A DNA stretch of 64,000 nucleotides, from contig JAOWCC010001634.1 in assembly GCA_030867875.1 (NCBI GenBank), positions 97,815,321-97,879,320 on the forward strand, in the 5' to 3' direction. The translations under genes and the position numbers were made by a program. Shown here in pieces: positions 62,980 to 64,000 of this stretch. The notes below the pieces were generated by a model that was given only the letters and a program-made list of their open reading frames with translations, had not been told where the DNA came from and made no database searches. This DNA is from Actinernus sp. WN-2022 (taxonomy: Eukaryota > Cnidaria > Anthozoa > Actiniaria > Actinernidae). How positions within the stretch are numbered: the stretch's first letter is position 1; every line of letters starts with the position of its first letter.

Positions 62980-63646
62980 TAGATATTCAGAATCAGCTGA
63001 TCAGGTTGGAGTCTGGGAGGATACAGCCTACTTTTAGTTGAGCAATACTGTAAAATTATCATCAGGCTGGATATAGCCAATGGGTTAGGCCTTATATGTC
63101 TTGGTAGTAACTATTTTGTAAACCTGCAACTATCTCGTGCTTTAGGGGAGCAGCCATACTAACAATATACCATCCAGCTTTTGTATCACTATTAATATTA
63201 TATTTCAATCATGTAAATAAATTGTAACATATTAAAATATATTGTAATAATAATTTATATTATGTTAATAAATACTGCCAGACCCCAACACTGTCTCAGT
63301 TGTCTGTTTTGGTATATTACAACATTTTGTACAATATATTTTCTTCTGCCATAATCATTGCAATGATGCAACTATGTTTTTTTATAACCTACATGTAGCT
63401 GCTAGCTGGATGGATACTCCAGCATCATTTACATCCTTTTTATCAATTTATTATAATTAATATTATTTCTTTCCCAAGACAAGCCACAGAAATTATGGAG
63501 GATAGCTTGATTTGAATTTATTCACAGATAGAGCAGATTTTGTTAACCCTGTTTAATAAAATCGAATAGACCTAACAGTCAGGTTACTGGTAAGTAAAAT
63601 CAGTCCAAACTCCAAAATATTATTATTATAAGTAATGGCATGGCAT
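62980..63646. other. AT-rich stretch, nothing recognised
   Basis: ATTATA-rich sequence with no coding, repeat-end or splice pattern that I can support. Confidence 0.5.
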
Positions 63647-63768
63647 AAGGTAAATTAGTTATCAAATTTCCCCCGAGAGCTGAGGGAGGATTTATGGCTG
63701 AGGGGATTAAGGAGAATTTGCATAAATCCTCCCAAGGGTAAAGGGGAAATTTAATCACTAGCTAATTT
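63647..63768. mobile_element. Hairpin element (about 122 bp)
   Basis: AATTAGTTATCAAATTTCCCC and GGGAGGATTTATG mirror CATAAATCCTCCC and GGGGAAATTTAATCACTAGC. Confidence 0.75.
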
Positions 63769-64000
63769 CATGCTATTACTTTGTAATACTATTATCACTG
63801 ACTAATGAAACTAATCTCAGAGGACTTTAGTTTTTCTCTGCCTAAACTAAAGTTACCATAGTTGAGTTTTTTTAACGTTTTGTTATGCTTGATTGAGCAC
63901 CATTGGTTGAACTGGACCCTGCAAGTGTGTTGATTTTGTGAAGAATAAATAAAATGTCAAGTAAAATGTAAAAATAAAATGTAATATGTGGCCATAGTTA

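Overview
The window looks like a repeat-rich piece of an anthozoan cnidarian genome, from a coral or sea anemone. It has spliced genes with GT/AG introns, AT-rich introns and no operons. The most diagnostic gene is a collagen-immunoglobulin-fibrinogen protein of the CniFL type (cnidarian ficolin-like proteins), and two intronless TRIM-NHL genes fit the same picture. The species cannot be named from the sequence alone.

Four host genes can be supported. (1) A METTL22-type protein lysine methyltransferase is on the + strand. Ten coding exons lie between 3227 and 19659; all junctions keep frame and the last exon ends in a stop. Its first exon is not visible. (2) A TRIM-NHL gene is on the - strand at 21412-23625. 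(3) A second, paralogous TRIM-NHL gene is on the - strand at 41378-43576. Both are single-exon RING, two-B-box, coiled-coil, filamin, NHL proteins with complete metal ligands. (4) A CniFL gene is on the - strand. Its exons at 60215-59541 (coiled neck, 24 Gly-X-Y triplets, Ig1), 55424-54879 (Ig2-Ig3) and 53164-52527 (fibrinogen-related domain) join through phase-1 introns. The N-terminal membrane or signal exon was not found. Three further exon-like pieces (24780-24889, 46712-46993, 57410-57550) are weak candidates.

Most of the remainder is mobile DNA. At 1-3060 there is a decayed Ty3/gypsy element on the - strand that runs off the window. LINE fragments lie at 4391-4811, 20911-21175, 25545-26515, 34990-35740, 39790-39985 and 58945-59365. 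A tRNA-derived SINE occurs at 16455-16775 and 53225-53435. Many short inverted-repeat elements fill METTL22 and CniFL introns and the region 26-41 kb. Larger DNA elements include a TTAA-flanked element (11861-13502), a foldback element with a 5-bp target duplication (36061-38078), a PIF/Harbinger relic (43740-44701) and a long-TIR element with an integrase-like transposase split by two younger elements (47065-49496). Tandem arrays lie at 15406-16132 (77-bp unit), 27986-28245 (65-bp unit), 41136-41270 (pentanucleotide) and in two inverted blocks of a 13-bp motif (26585-26805 and 31085-31485).

I see no CRISPR, operon or defence cassette and no tRNA or rRNA gene apart from the SINE heads. The host genes do not form one pathway. 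TRIM-NHL (RNA-binding or ubiquitin ligase type) and CniFL (microbe-binding lectin type) are both expandable cnidarian families, and here they sit in transposon-dense DNA.
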